Source of the DNA: Otis tarda
Lineage: Eukaryota; Chordata; Aves; Otidiformes; Otididae
Direction of reading: 5' to 3'
DNA length: 64,000 nt
NCBI GenBank assembly: GCA_026413225.1
Contig: CM048560.1
Location: forward strand, 17,039,501 to 17,103,500
The translations under genes were made by a program, and so were the position numbers. Under the pieces are notes generated by a model. The model worked only from the letters and a program-made list of their open reading frames with translations. It did no database searches and was not told where the DNA came from. Numbering within the stretch: position 1 is the first letter of the stretch; the number at the start of each line of letters is the position of its first letter. Positions 51,233 through 64,000 of this stretch are shown piece after piece.

Positions 51233-54200
51233 CTTGAGAATTTCAGGATGCACCCTGAAAAACTTCAAAGCCATCCCATACCCAAAAGTCTGGGGTTCCA
51301 GAGCAGCCCTGAAGCTGGGGCTGAGGGGATGGCACTGCGCGGAGCTTGACAGATCACATCTCCTCTCGGCTTCAGGAGAGATTGGGGCAAGAAAACAGTT
51401 TGAGTGCAAGAGCTTTGTCTATACTTGGAAACACACCCACAATGAAAATGCTTTTCATCAGTCATCTCTGCAACAACTGTTGAAAACAGCATGATCTGCT
51501 AACACAGGAAAGCTGAATTGCTTTCAGACAAAGTACTGAAAAACTGCTTCTGTGATTTGGTTCCACTCAAATCCAAAATGCATGCACTAGTGCTTCTTAG
51601 CTGCTTGAAGTTTATCTTTTCCCCTAGTTTGCTTTTCTCTAGTTTTAGATTTTAAGCCCTCTCCCCTCAGGTTAGTGTTTTTTAAATATGAATTTAAGTG
51701 CACCAGATGTTTAAATAATAGTAGCATACTGGAAATAGATTTTTTAAATAAATTGCATGGATGCTATGGGCTGAGTTTGGGCAAGAGAAGGAAAGCTTCA
51801 GAGCAAGGTGAGGAATATGCTATAATTTCTTAAGCCTGCAGTATTTTCTGGATACTAAAACCTGCTTTAGTCAGAAGGAAAACACTGAAAGGATGTTTAA
51901 TCTTGTGAGCTCTTTTGTTGTTCCTAAGTAAAGAGGAGTCACATTCATTACTGGTATTATTATAGTGAAAGCAGTACAATTACATAAGGGAAGATTTTGG
52001 CCCACGTAGTTCTCTGTGGAGAAGCTATTGACAGCTGTCCCCATGTACCTCGTATTGTTGAGAAAACAGAGAGCTAAAGGCCTGCCAATAGAAACAGGAC
52101 TAACTCCCATTTTCTGACCTTTGGCTGAACCGGAGCTCCCAGACTTGAACGATGCTTTACCTCTGTTACACTTCTGATCATCATTAGGTTTTCTTCAGTG
52201 ACCTGTCTGAAAAATCTTCCAAACTGGGGAAGGAAGATGCTTGCTATGCTGGTACGGCTATTGCAGCTCTGAGCCACTGAGCTGTGCGCCTCACACGATA
52301 CAGCATCTTACCTAATTTTAGATATGATGCGATGCAGTGAGTGGGAGTAGCTCACATGAGGCAGGAGAGATGGAGCCCAGCAGCCAGAGCTCAGAGTGAG
52401 CACTTTATAATTATTAAATGCTACTTTCAAAATAACAGAGGCTTTTATTACTACCAATGCATCTTTATGAGTGTGACTGAATAAACGAGTAGTAGCAAGG
52501 ACAAAAACTTCTGGGGGAGGATTTTAGGACAAGAGTCGATCACCACCTCAGGTGGCAGCTGAGGCTGCCCCAGGCCCTATCTCCCAGCCGTTCCCCCACT
52601 CTCTGCACCCTCTGATATTCTCTCCTGAATAGCTGTAGTTGGTCTCACATGCAGACAGACTTTTCTTCTGCATTGGCGCCATCTCTTACCGTCGTTCAAG
52701 CACTCATAGAGAGATGGCTTAATTCAGGTGTTTGGTTTTCTCTCATACTTGGTTTTCTCAACAGCCTTCTGTCCCTCGCACAAGCCAGACCATGATACTC
52801 GCAGAGCCAGTCTGCTCATAACCAAATTTATGCGCAGAATCTATAAATTAATACAAATCAGTGCTACCTTTAGGGAAGTATCTACTTGCTCCAGCAGTGA
52901 CCTATCTTGACCAGTATCCTGGCTCTGAGGCTATACTGGACTGAGTCACTGGTTACAGGGCACCTTCCCTCAGGCTGGCATCCTGCTAAGAGATAACAGA
53001 CATGGTGATGGTCCACTTCACATCCTGCTTTGGGCTTGGATGTTTCAAGGAGGATTAAAGTCCCTAGAATGTTTTTCCCTACTTGCCCCCACCATGAAAT
53101 TCCACCACTGAATTATCCACCTTTTGGTCCTCTGTCTTTAAACAGTTATTTGCAGATCTTTTACTGCTAGCAAACCCATGTTGATAAATCATAATTTAAA
53201 ACCACAAACAGCACATTCTTAAAATATCTTTTTACACATCTAAATGATAACGTAAGTGTTTGAGAAACAGGTCCCTATATTTTTAATGGTATTTTGAAAC
53301 AGTAATATCAAAATAAACAAAATCAAATGTTTGTTAATCATCTGGAATTTTTAATTTCCTATTTTGCATGGGAACCTGAGTTATCAGACATATGGTATGC
53401 TTCTTAGCTGGGAAAGGGTCAGGATTAGAACAGATTCTCAAAATTAGAAAGCACTAAAATATAGCAGCAGTCTTGGCTGGCTAAACTCAAAATAAACCAT
53501 GTTTTGTGTTAATTGCTGGAACAGATCAACAGTGGAAAAAAATACATCTAAATGATTCTCTGAAATACAGTGCCTGGCAGGAGAGAGGAAGTCTCAGGGG
53601 ACTGGGGGTGAGCTAGTCAATAATTTAGCTGCAGAGGGGATTACCTGATACAGACATCACTGATAAGGAGCAAAATGTGAAATGTTGTTTGGGGGCTTCC
53701 ATATAAGCTCAGTAGCTTTGAGAGTCACGGGATTCCTAATGCCGAAGAATTTGGTCAGATAAAAGTAATCATATTTTTGGATTTATAGTGCTAAGCATTG
53801 CTGAGCTATTGGGCAGTAAAAGCATGTTCTGGTGTAAGTTTTCATGCCCAGTTCATAGGCTGTACTGCTGCCATCCGTGGAGGTACAATAGAATGAGAAT
53901 CTCCACATCATCATTCTAGTTTGGTACCAGAGTGATTCTTTAAATCTCTAGCGTAATGGCAGAAGACAGCTCCCAACATTTCCCTGCATCATTAGACTAG
54001 GTCCACGCAGAAGACGAATGGATACTCATTTTGCTGCTTATACGTGAGACAGGTCCAGGCCAACACTACTTCCGACAGCGTAAGTCGGCATACATCCTGC
54101 CCTGTGCTTCATGCTTATTCATCAGCCGACAGTTGCGTACCTGGAATGCATCTGACCCCGCTGCAATTATGCCTCCTATGTTCAGACTTGCCCTCATTTC

Positions 54201-56308
54201 AACACACACAGTTAAAAGGGTTTTTTCCTCTGTTGTTTTTCAGTCATATATTTGAGCCTTGCACTTCACTAGGAATCAATTTGAATCCAACTATTCGAAA
54301 ATAAACCACCAAAAAACATAGGGTTAGTTTACAATTTCAACTCTGGCTACTTCACACTACTTCAGTAAGGGAACAACCTAAAATATAACGTACTCTACTG
54401 CTTCAGGACTCCTTTGATACAAAGGCCACAGTGAGCACAGCCTCTGAAGTGGGTAACCTCACAGGAGAGCAAGCAGCGTTCAGGAAGAGCGTTCAGAACG
54501 GTCTTCTGTGGTGAGAGGGCATCAATAACAGCAATCTGCGGCCTACACTAATTGTCAGTCCAACTATTCAGGCATCATACACACAGCACGCACCTGACTC
54601 TCATTTTTACTTTCCCCTTTTCTAGGTTGTCAATGGTTGGCTCTCCACTGGGACTACACCCAATTCAGCTAGGTCAGTGACTCCACATTTAAAAGTCTCT
54701 TTGTTGTTACTTCTTACAAGTGCTTTTGTATCCTCCAAGCTCTGGCTGCGAGCCATTCACACAGATGAAAGATCATAGTCTGAGGGCTGCGTCCTTCCCT
54801 TCTCACAGCTGTAGGTGCTTCTGGTGGATGTGATTTGCAGAGTTGTCCAAGCAGTCCAGGCTGCATTTCCAGAAGTTTCTACCTATACGAACAATTTAGT
54901 ATTTAGAATTAAGGCTGCGCATATTTGCTTATACATACCCATATGCTTGCATACCAAAACAAGCCTGCACGCAGTTGACATGAGAGATGAGGTTGTTTAC
55001 TATAGCACAAACATAAGGTGATGAAACATCCACACAAGCTGTTTTGGTCTAGCTGTTGGTTAGACTGTGTATGGTATAATGACACTTTGCTCAGCTCTGG
55101 CTAAAGATTATATACTTACACTTGAGACATTTAAGACTCAGACTATGCAGTAGACAACTTCCCCTTTAGACTGGCTAATAATAATCTAAGAGACTGAACT
55201 GTGCATTTTTCTGTGCCTGGCTTCATCTGCTCTATTGCGTTTTTACAGCACTGTATATGACAAACCTTCCAGGAATCTTAAACACAAATGGAAGTTCCAC
55301 TGAATCACTTGAAGCAGCTGAGGAACACCATCAGCAAGGCCACACAACTGCGTGGAATGTGATGAATTTCCAGGAATAGGATTGTTTCCCGGAGATTATT
55401 GTGTAAAGTACAAGTATAAAGAGAGAACAAAGGTAATGCCGACAGTCTCTGCATCACTAGGCTATTTTAGTTTGTGAAAAGAAGAACGAAGAAAACAGAC
55501 ATGTTAGAAGACCTTTGCTAAGCTAACAGGAAGCCTATATGTCAAGAGCAAACCCTGAAACAAAGCAGTAGAAAATTATCTCAGCATAAAATGTAATCTC
55601 TCCATGATTTTATCCTATTAAACCAAATCCACTTTTAGCTTGAATGCCGTGCTAACGGAGAGATTAAGAGCTCTATGTCCATGCTTCCATCTAACAATAA
55701 TAAAGGAATGATTAGGTAAAAGGCAGCAATTACACAGAAACAGGTGAACTCTGCATTTCTGAAAGGAGAGCAGTGCATTTCAGGATTCAAAAGCAACAGG
55801 AAAACTGTCCATTAAGAAATCAGTTCTGCTGAGTAGGACCTACTCTGAAGCAGTGGTTAAACAGAGCACTTTCAAAGGAAAGTACCACACAACATGTGCA
55901 AAATTTTGGCCCCGGGATATAATGAAAGCAATTCTCCCAGTAGAGCCTTCTGCTCTTTTCCTTCAGGCAAGCTCTGCTCCAACATGCTGGAGGAAATCTT
56001 AGTTTTAAATAAGTTGACTCTTAGAGGTGCAAAATCTAGTATGGTTTCAACCTGGGAAGTGTTTCCTTCTCAGCTTTGTCCAGCACAGCTCAGGTCCTGA
56101 CACTGGCTACTGGTGAGTAAAGAATGCAACTTCTAATAAGAGATCAGGTGCCAGACCCAGGTGACACTGGCTATTGTTCAGTGTTTGCATACTTCCAATT
56201 TCACATGGTCTTTCCACCATATACAAAGATGCTGGGATGGAACACAAAAACTAGGTATAGCATTTCATCAAGCAGGTTTTCAAATGCTCTCGTATTTCTG
56301 TTACAAGC

Positions 56309-56324
56309 AGAGAGAGAGAGAGAG
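56309..56324 (+). repeat. (AG)8 microsatellite
   Basis: Eight perfect AG units. Confidence 0.9.
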
Positions 56325-59300
56325 CCAGGACTATGAAAACCCCACCTGCACGAGTCCAAGGATATGCAACTAGACACTGTCAGCTTATCAAGGTTTAAAG
56401 AACATGACATGATACTGTAGTTACTTTTCATGTCTACTTATTGCAAAGAACAGCCTGTGTCCATACACCTGAACTCCTTTATTGCCACCATCAGGGCTAC
56501 AGCCAAGCTGCCAGCTGGAACCAGTCACTGGCCTGTGCCGCCCAGAGCATTGCTGGGCAGGGTGCTGACCGGCCCAGAGCCGCGCCATGGACTATACGGC
56601 AATTTGCTGTGTGAACAGAGAACATGCTAGTGCTTGGGCCTCTGCCCCAGGCCTGGTTAGCCTACCCATGCAGACGTTGTCTGCACAGCTGCAGAAATAC
56701 TTGCAGACAGAGGGAGAGAAGGAGGGAGGAGAGGGCAGCAGAGCCATCTCCCTCAGCAGTACCATCAGTCTGTGCCAGCTCATGCTACTCATGGAATTTC
56801 AGGTCAGCCCTGACAACGGCACTGTATGCCAGATAAATAGCCCTCCTCCAGGCCTGCACTGGGAAAACACACAGCGGTGCCAGTCTACCAAAGGTGATAC
56901 ACCGGCTCTGCACAGAAAATAGGAACAGACCTTTTTTTGTCCTGCACCTATATTTTGCCATTATGTCAACAGCATCAGAGTGGTGTGGTCTTTCATCTCC
57001 GCGCTGCAGTATGACTCCCCCACACAAAGCACGGCTGTGCAGAGATCCTGAGCTAGTCCAGATGAGCCAAGAGAGCTGCCTGGCGCAGCCCATGGGCCTA
57101 GCTTCTAGCCCAGAAGCAGTCAAGCTTCATTAGCAAAAAAAGGAGACAGAAATGTACAACAGTCCAGCCAGCATGGAGGGCAGCCTGCATTCCCTCTCCT
57201 GGCAGGTCTCTTGACAACAAGTGAGAAGACAACTCCCACAGAGGAAAAGAAAAAGAAAATAATAAAAAAAAAAAAGAGTTTGTAAAGTACTGTTTATGTT
57301 TCCTTTTCTCTCAGTCTAACAAATAAAAAAATAAAAACATTACTGGCTGAAGTTCTATAAATTTGAGATGAACACTATGGTTTTATGAAAAAAAAAAAAA
57401 CCAGAAAGACAGGAAATTATGAGCAACTTTCCAACAGAAGCAACAGCTACAATGAAAATCTTGGCTAGTTAAAGCCTTGATAATTACACCCAGATCACCC
57501 AGGCAATCTTATGCTGTGCCTTTGGATAGTTCCATGTTCCCTTCCTCTCCCCCATCTTCACTGTTCCTCTTAGATCTACCAGATAAACTTATAAGCTGAA
57601 AGGAGATTTGGTATATAGAGGCGCACACTTGAAAAACTCGTGAACTGTGCTCTCCCTAGAAGTGTTGCTTTCTTCACCTCTTTCAAAGTTCATTAAATGT
57701 AGAGCGGATGATTTAGCCCAGAGGATGCTGCGTTAACAGTAAAAAAATATGGTTTCTGCAGATTTCTTCAGATGAAGACTATTTATATGATATTCCTACA
57801 GGAAATTAGGTAAGGAATAAACATTAAACTAATGATGCGATCTGTGTCATCCCTCTAAATAAATACCGAATGTGCTGGCTGATTTCAAACAAATTTAACA
57901 GAAGAATAGAAGTCTCAGATAAAATTAGTTCCTTAAAGTTGCGTGAAACTAGGCAACTGGCTACCTAGGAGGAGATGATCCTGTAAGTGTTCCAGCCAAG
58001 AGAAAGTATGCAAGACTAAGTTAAACACCAGAAAATCTGTAAGAGGGAGGTTACTTTTAAATACCCCAACTATGAGGAAATCTTCAGGGACAGATCTGTA
58101 GGTCAGGCTTCATTCCTTCAGCTGTTTATGAAATGATGCAGTGTTAGGATCTTCCTCCCTGGTTTCAGTTTTCTTAACTTCCACCCAGTTATGGAACAGT
58201 TTGTCAGAGACTTCAGAGAGACTGTATGCCTGTCCGAGCTAGAAACAGTAAAAAGCATCTCTAAGTAGGAATGTGAAGATAACACTTCTGCATCTGGAAA
58301 ATCCTAGGGATCCCCAAGAGTTATGATGCTGATGGAGTGCATGTTGTGGTGACAGGTGTCCCTGGCTACATGCACATTAGCTGGAAGACCTACAACTCTG
58401 ACACACAGCACTGGCTCCAGAAAAGTTTGCTTTATTGCTCTAGCCTGTTGGCTTTGCCACTGTTTCCCAAGGCACTCACCAAAAGCAACCTCAGGCACAG
58501 AAAGGCAAAGGCCTTCAGATTTATTTTTCTCTTGCTCCTATTACCTTTAAAAAGCCCACACTGCGAGAAACTACTACTTCCTGTTTTACATCTTCTGTCA
58601 TCCTAACCTTGGACAGTGGCAGGATCAGTAACATCTCATCACGAACATTTAAAGCATTTAGAGAAAGGAACTGCTACAAGCAAGAGGCTGTCCTTTAATT
58701 ACGTGGCAGTTAGTGCCCTATTAGAAGATGATGATGTTGACCTCTAGTGACTAGTCTGAGGATACCTGGTGGCATGATCACAGTGGAACTTCTCTGTGAA
58801 GAGCTACCCAAAAATTTCACTGAAGCTGAAACATGAGGACAGTCACACATCCCCTTCATGGAACAGAAACCCCCAGCTGAAACAAAGACCCCAGAAAGGC
58901 TGCTATATAGCCTAAATTATGCATGCAGAGAAATTTAAATAGAGGACAATTGTACATGGATGCCTTGAGCTGTATAGTGGCTGCAACCTCAAGAGAGAAA
59001 ATGCACCCAGACTGAGTGAAAGGACTGGACAAAGCAGCCCATGGAGGCAGGCATCGTGGTATAATCCCAGGAGAAAACCAGAGGGTGAAGTCAGTTAGGA
59101 AAGGAGATCTGAGCTGGAAGCAATGAATTAAACTGATTTCTCAAAACACAGAAATTAAGCAAGAGGAGACAAATGTGATTCATTGTAAATGAGGAAAACA
59201 GCAGAGGAACACCCCAACCCACTGTCTATTTCTTAGCTGACATAACCTATTAGACATAATATTTTGCCAGCTTATTAGTAATGGAAAATATTGTTAGATA

Positions 59301-62300
59301 TTTAAATACTGGCCATCAGCAAGTTATAAATTCATTCTACATAATAAAGCTATTTATTCAATTATGTTTGAAAATCATGTAGAGTATATTATTTTGCACT
59401 TTCATAGAATAAAACCAGAAGACAATATATGATGCCTTAGGAAGTTACTCAGATCTTATCCAGCAATTCAAAATAACAAGTGTTTTATTTTACCACTTAT
59501 TCAAAAGAAATGAAGAAAAAAACCTCTTCCCAGCAAAGCCATTCAAGGCATATGAAGAAAATAACAGATATTCAGGAAAAGGTTAGAGAACAAAAATTAC
59601 TCAAGGACTGGGAAAGAGAGTACATTCCAAACTAGTGACACAGCCCAAGTGATGTGGTGACTATATTGCCCCATGTAGAGCAAGATACCAGCAAAAGGGA
59701 TATTAGGTGAGCAGAGCATGCTCCCAGGTAACTTTGTGAGATGGATTTGAACTGGGGAGAAAATTAACAGAATTTCTGGTCCCTCCAGAACTAAGAAATG
59801 GTAGCTGTTTCTCAATAGAAAAAGTCTTTTCCCATTTTTTCTGAGAATCTTTTCCATTTAATACAACTTTTCTAATAGAGCTTAACATCCATCTTAAATC
59901 ACTGCTTGCTTCTCAGCTTGGACTGATTAGCATCAAAATTGGGCAGACACCCTGGCAGCAAAAAAGTAAACTGAAAATGTACATTTTGCCACTCAAATAC
60001 ATACATTTAAACATGCAATTCACTTAGTTTTTTGCTATTTGGGTAGTGTATTTGTTTTGCATGCAGTGGCTAACTGGCAGCGTGAAGATGAGCTGGTACT
60101 GGTGTCCCCCATAAGAGTTCCACTCCTGGTTTCCAGGGCTTTGCTCTGTACTGTAGTGACTGGAAATCGAGGGTGTGTTTACAGCCAAACCTCAGAAAGC
60201 CTAAATGGTGATTTGTATTTCATTCATTAAAATACTTTTAAAACTATATATTTCAAAGACATTGTCCATACCTGAAATCTTTCTGTACCCATCCAGTCAC
60301 GCAATAGCACCGGCAGGGGGAGATGAAGAGTAAAATATGCTTAAAGCTGCATCAATTACGTGTAGGAGAGAAATTTTACAGTAGAAATACCTTACGCAAG
60401 GGTCTTGGAGCATTTAAAAGCAGAAATAAACTGGCATTTATATAGGAGATTTTAAAAATAAACCAAATGAAAAACAAGGTACTAAGGAGCAAGGTAAATA
60501 TTCTCTTGTTTTAGTTTTCTGGGTATAGCTGATTATTTCTGAACACTTGCCTTGTAGCTTAATTTTTGAACCTTTAGTAATCATACACATGTACCTTATA
60601 CATTTGTGTAACTGCTCATAAATGACTTCCATCCTTTTGTTAGTGTTCCTCAGCATATATTTTCTCTCAACTGGAGATGTTCTCAGGACATGTATCATTT
60701 TGGGAGAGAAAGGCAAAGCCATTACTTGGCATATCCAAATGTGTCAGGTCCCTAGCTGCACAGGATGCGTTTCCCGTGCTTCGCTGGTCATCTGATTCAA
60801 CATCAGTATGTACAGCCTAGACTTTTTAGCTTATTACTTTGAGAAAGAATTTAGGTAAACACTACTCCCTCCCCAGTGACCTATGGACTTACATAACTGT
60901 CAAAGAAGCCACTGGCTTAACCCTATGAAGATGACAAAAATACTGCTGTTAGCTAAATGAATGCTAAGGATGCAAACAGAAATGCTGATCTTGGGAGAGA
61001 CTCAGACCTACAACCAAAGCTTCCCTCTCCAAATAGTATTTTTTCCAGTACTCTTTGCCAGCTCAGTTCTTTCAATGTATAGCAGGGACAGCCTCTAGAG
61101 AATTGCTGAGTTTGCCTCCCAGTTTGTGTGTTTCTTACTCTATGTTCTACATTTGGATATGGCCACTATTTAGGTCACATTTCTATCTATGAACAATCAA
61201 AACTGGCACAGCCACTGAAATAATCAGCCCTGTGCTGGCATAAGAGCTGGAAGGGGCACAACATGCATGGATTCTCCTACATACCAGCCTGTAATTTCAT
61301 CAACAGCTGGACTCTAAGGGGGAAGCAGCGTTAAGGATTTAGTATTTCCCTGCCCTCAATACAGAAAATGAAGGAATGTTTACCTAGACACAATGGAGAC
61401 AATTACACTGTCATCTAGAAGCTGTAGGGGACAACTTTGCCCTATGCAATTATTACTATGATTAAAACTCACTTAAGGGTAGACCGTTAATGAAAAAAGG
61501 CAGAGTTTAAATCAACTAGCACACAAGCCTTCCTGAGAGAAGCTTCTGAAAAATGCAAGAGGGATATTGCAACATAAAGGAGCTAAAAGCCTTATTAACC
61601 ATACTAGACTTCTGCAGCATGGCTTTGTTATTTTCCTTTAAAAAAAAAAAAAACCAAAAACAACAGCTTTTTTTTTCAGGGAAGAAAAAAAATCACCACA
61701 CCTCGACTTGTCCTCTGCTCCAGTTCTGTTTTCTTGCGTCTGCAAGGTCCTGCAGCAATACTCCAGGGGAAGTGAATGACTGAGATCGGAACTGATGAAG
61801 CCTGAAGTCTTAAAAGACAGCTTGTCATGCACTATTTGCTACTTCACTGCTGACTCAAGAACATTCAGTTCATGTGCATATTCCATTTTCCCATCCGCCC
61901 ACTGCTTCAGCTTCTCACCGACAGTTGCGCATTTCCAGCACAAACAGCTTTGATAGATCAAGAACTAAGTGCAGGGCAGTGTAAAACATGCAGAGCTTTT
62001 CATCAAAGTATCAGAAGTACTACTCGATTGACTATTAATCTTTATTTGTGAGCTTAACTTATTAAAAGCTTCCATTTTAACATAATAAATAATGTAACTA
62101 TGTATTGTAGCCTACTGCAACTAGAAACTTTATGTAGAATTTCAGACTCTTCTGCTATGGAATATGAGGCTTTGTTTATAGTCTTGGTGGATCTGTGTAA
62201 ATCTACGGCAATGAAAACCAATCCCTCTTTATAAGCTCCTAGTGTTATTAAATTCAGAAAAACAGGCAGCTATAGCTAAAAGCAAGACTCAGTAAATTTA

Positions 62301-63534
62301 AAACTTTATACCTAAACTTTATCAGATTTCTCTGAATCAATGCAGGAAAGAATATGTTATCAGTTAAGACCATTCAGTGGATTTATTTCTCAAGTTAGCA
62401 AAACCACACACGCTTGGCATAAAAACAGATTTAAATCAAATAAGATTCATATGTCCTTGCCTTTGACGTTGTTGCTTGTTTCTAGCCATTTTTTAAAACA
62501 GAAAACTGTTATCCATTTCCTTTTCATGCATGTTATAATTTATATCCACAGAACAGAAAGAAAACAAATCCTTGTTTTACAAGCTCCTTTTATCAAGACA
62601 TCTTTAAGAATAAAAAGGGTTATTTGGAATGATATGAATACCCTGAACTCCCACTGGCTTTGGGTGGGAGTCAAGCACATTCACTAAGCAGTTACTCACA
62701 AACTCAGCACCCTGCAGAATCAGTCCCTGCACAGCCCTCAAGGTACTTCATGAGTTTTCTATAAGGAGAGAGACTGCTTTGAAGAAAAACTAGCAGTATC
62801 TCTCGCAGCCAGATTAAGGAACTGATTAAGGAGTGAAAATGGCTTGCTCTGCAACAGTTGGACCAGCTCCAGCCTTCACTTCTCTCCTCTCTTCAGTTTT
62901 CGGTCTCCACTGCAGGAGGGGCTCTGTTCATTTGACATAGCCACTTAACTTTCATATACCTCACAAAAAGCGATGCCAACTTTGGGTTATCTTAATAATC
63001 CAGACTAAAATACAATGGTTCAGCAGCTGCTGCTGGAGAACCTGAATCATCCCTAAGTAGCAGAAAACTCTCAAAGGAGCACAGAAACCACTATCACTGC
63101 TCCATAATCGGAGCACTAATCGAGATAAAACATAGGCAACTTGAGGAAAGCTGACAGTTAAGGACTAATGAGCCCACATAGTCACCAATCATCATGGGTT
63201 ACAGATCTTGAAAGTCCGATTAGTTTCCCCTCCTACTCCTACATTTTCAGGCAATCATTGGAGCCAAGGTAACTGAGCATATCTTAACCAGTAAGATCAG
63301 TTCAAGACATGCTATTTATGAACCCGTAAGTTTTAAAAATCTTTCTATTCTTACACTTTTCACTTCATTAATACCTTATTTTAGAGAAAAATATTTAGTA
63401 TATTACTGTGTCCTAGACCTGTTTAACACCAGATCTGGATTCAATACCTATGTATGTGCAGAAATGTAGCTATATACATATGTATATTATTGCCTATGTA
63501 AAGAAGTCATGACCATTTGATTGTAATAAGGTAC

Positions 63535-63538
<4 letters not shown>

Positions 63539-63565
<27 letters not shown>
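63539..63565 (+). repeat. A27 homopolymer
   Basis: Twenty-seven consecutive A, the longest homopolymer in the window. It could be a retroposed poly(A) tail on plus or simple expansion; the preceding AT-rich sequence shows no recognised gene body and I saw no clear flanking target duplication. Confidence 0.9.
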
Positions 63566-63569
<4 letters not shown>

Positions 63570-64000
63570 GCCAAGGATATTTACTTTGCAAGCAAATGCA
63601 AAGTTGCACCCTAAGCAACCACCTCCCCATAAGGGGAGGTACTGATCTTTGTCCCATTCTTCTATTGACTTTGGTACTTTTCAGACTGTACCAAATTAAT
63701 TCAGCTTGTTAGACCAGCAGAAAACTAGTACCATAAGTAGTGTTTTGCCAGGCTTTTGCATTGGATCAGCTCAGCATAAGGTCCAGCAAAAGCCAAAACA
63801 ATGGTGTAGTCAGACCACAGGACCAAAGCATAGGGGCAAGAGGATTGGGACCTCCCCTATGCTGACGCAGAAGGGCTAAACACCTTTAGCTATACTGAGC
63901 AACTTCACTCGAAAAAAAAACATTTAACTGTTTCATGTACAATTTTATTCAGTTTTGCTACTGAGCAAGGCTGATTTAAAATGATGTGTTAATTCACTAT

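Larger units (their letters stand above)
49131..64000. other. Non-coding flank upstream of LRRC8C
   Basis: About 15 kb of mostly AT-rich DNA with no recognisable coding exon, RNA gene or transposon. By conserved order LRRC8B should lie further right on the same strand, so its 3' UTR might reach in; several minus-strand AATAAA hexamers occur (for example in 62380-62390 and 63940-63950) but none can be assigned. Open frames are short. Low-complexity features are listed separately; an imperfect 25-bp repeat lies at 49372-49420. Confidence 0.6.

Noticed and set aside
1..64000. CRISPR arrays, bacterial operons, phage or defence systems
   Set aside because: There are no regularly spaced repeats, no dense co-directional ORFs and no ribosome-binding pattern; the gene structure is spliced vertebrate.

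Overview
This window looks like bird nuclear DNA. A CR1 LINE tail at 37728-37880 carries the avian/reptilian 8-bp terminal repeat, interspersed repeats are otherwise sparse, introns are compact and the GC-rich promoters are CpG islands. The species cannot be named from the sequence.

The one gene that can be established is LRRC8C, on the minus strand. It encodes a pannexin-like, leucine-rich-repeat subunit of the volume-regulated anion channel (VRAC). Two coding exons are exact: 33774-33911 (46 codons, start codon, first membrane helix) and 29346-31616 (the remaining 756 codons and stop), separated by a phase-0 intron of 2,157 bp. The predicted protein is 802 residues, against 803 in human as I recall. 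Downstream is an AT-rich stretch almost without ORFs, ending at an AATAAA near 25465; I read it as a 3' UTR of about 3.9 kb. Upstream, a dense CpG island at about 47850-49130 is the probable promoter. A donor-like site at 48456/48455 inside it would end a non-coding first exon and leave a 14.5-kb first intron, which holds the CR1 copy.

Layout: 1-490, CpG-rich segment with a minus-strand donor-like site (possible first exon of the next co-oriented gene; LRRC8D is expected there if vertebrate gene order holds). 1370-2460, long pyrimidine-biased tract. 7050-7640, second CpG-rich segment. 7641-25440, non-coding flank with low-complexity tracts. 25441-33911, LRRC8C 3' UTR, coding exons and intron. 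33916-48455, putative intron 1. 47850-49130, CpG island. 49131-64000, non-coding flank toward where LRRC8B would be expected.

Nearly all the remaining open frames are short and unconvincing. I found no tRNA, rRNA, CRISPR array or intact mobile element, and no evidence of a new multi-gene system. The observations most worth following are a possible extra extracellular cysteine pair in this LRRC8C, a 12-bp donor-spanning identity between the two promoter-like CpG islands, and the pyrimidine tract.
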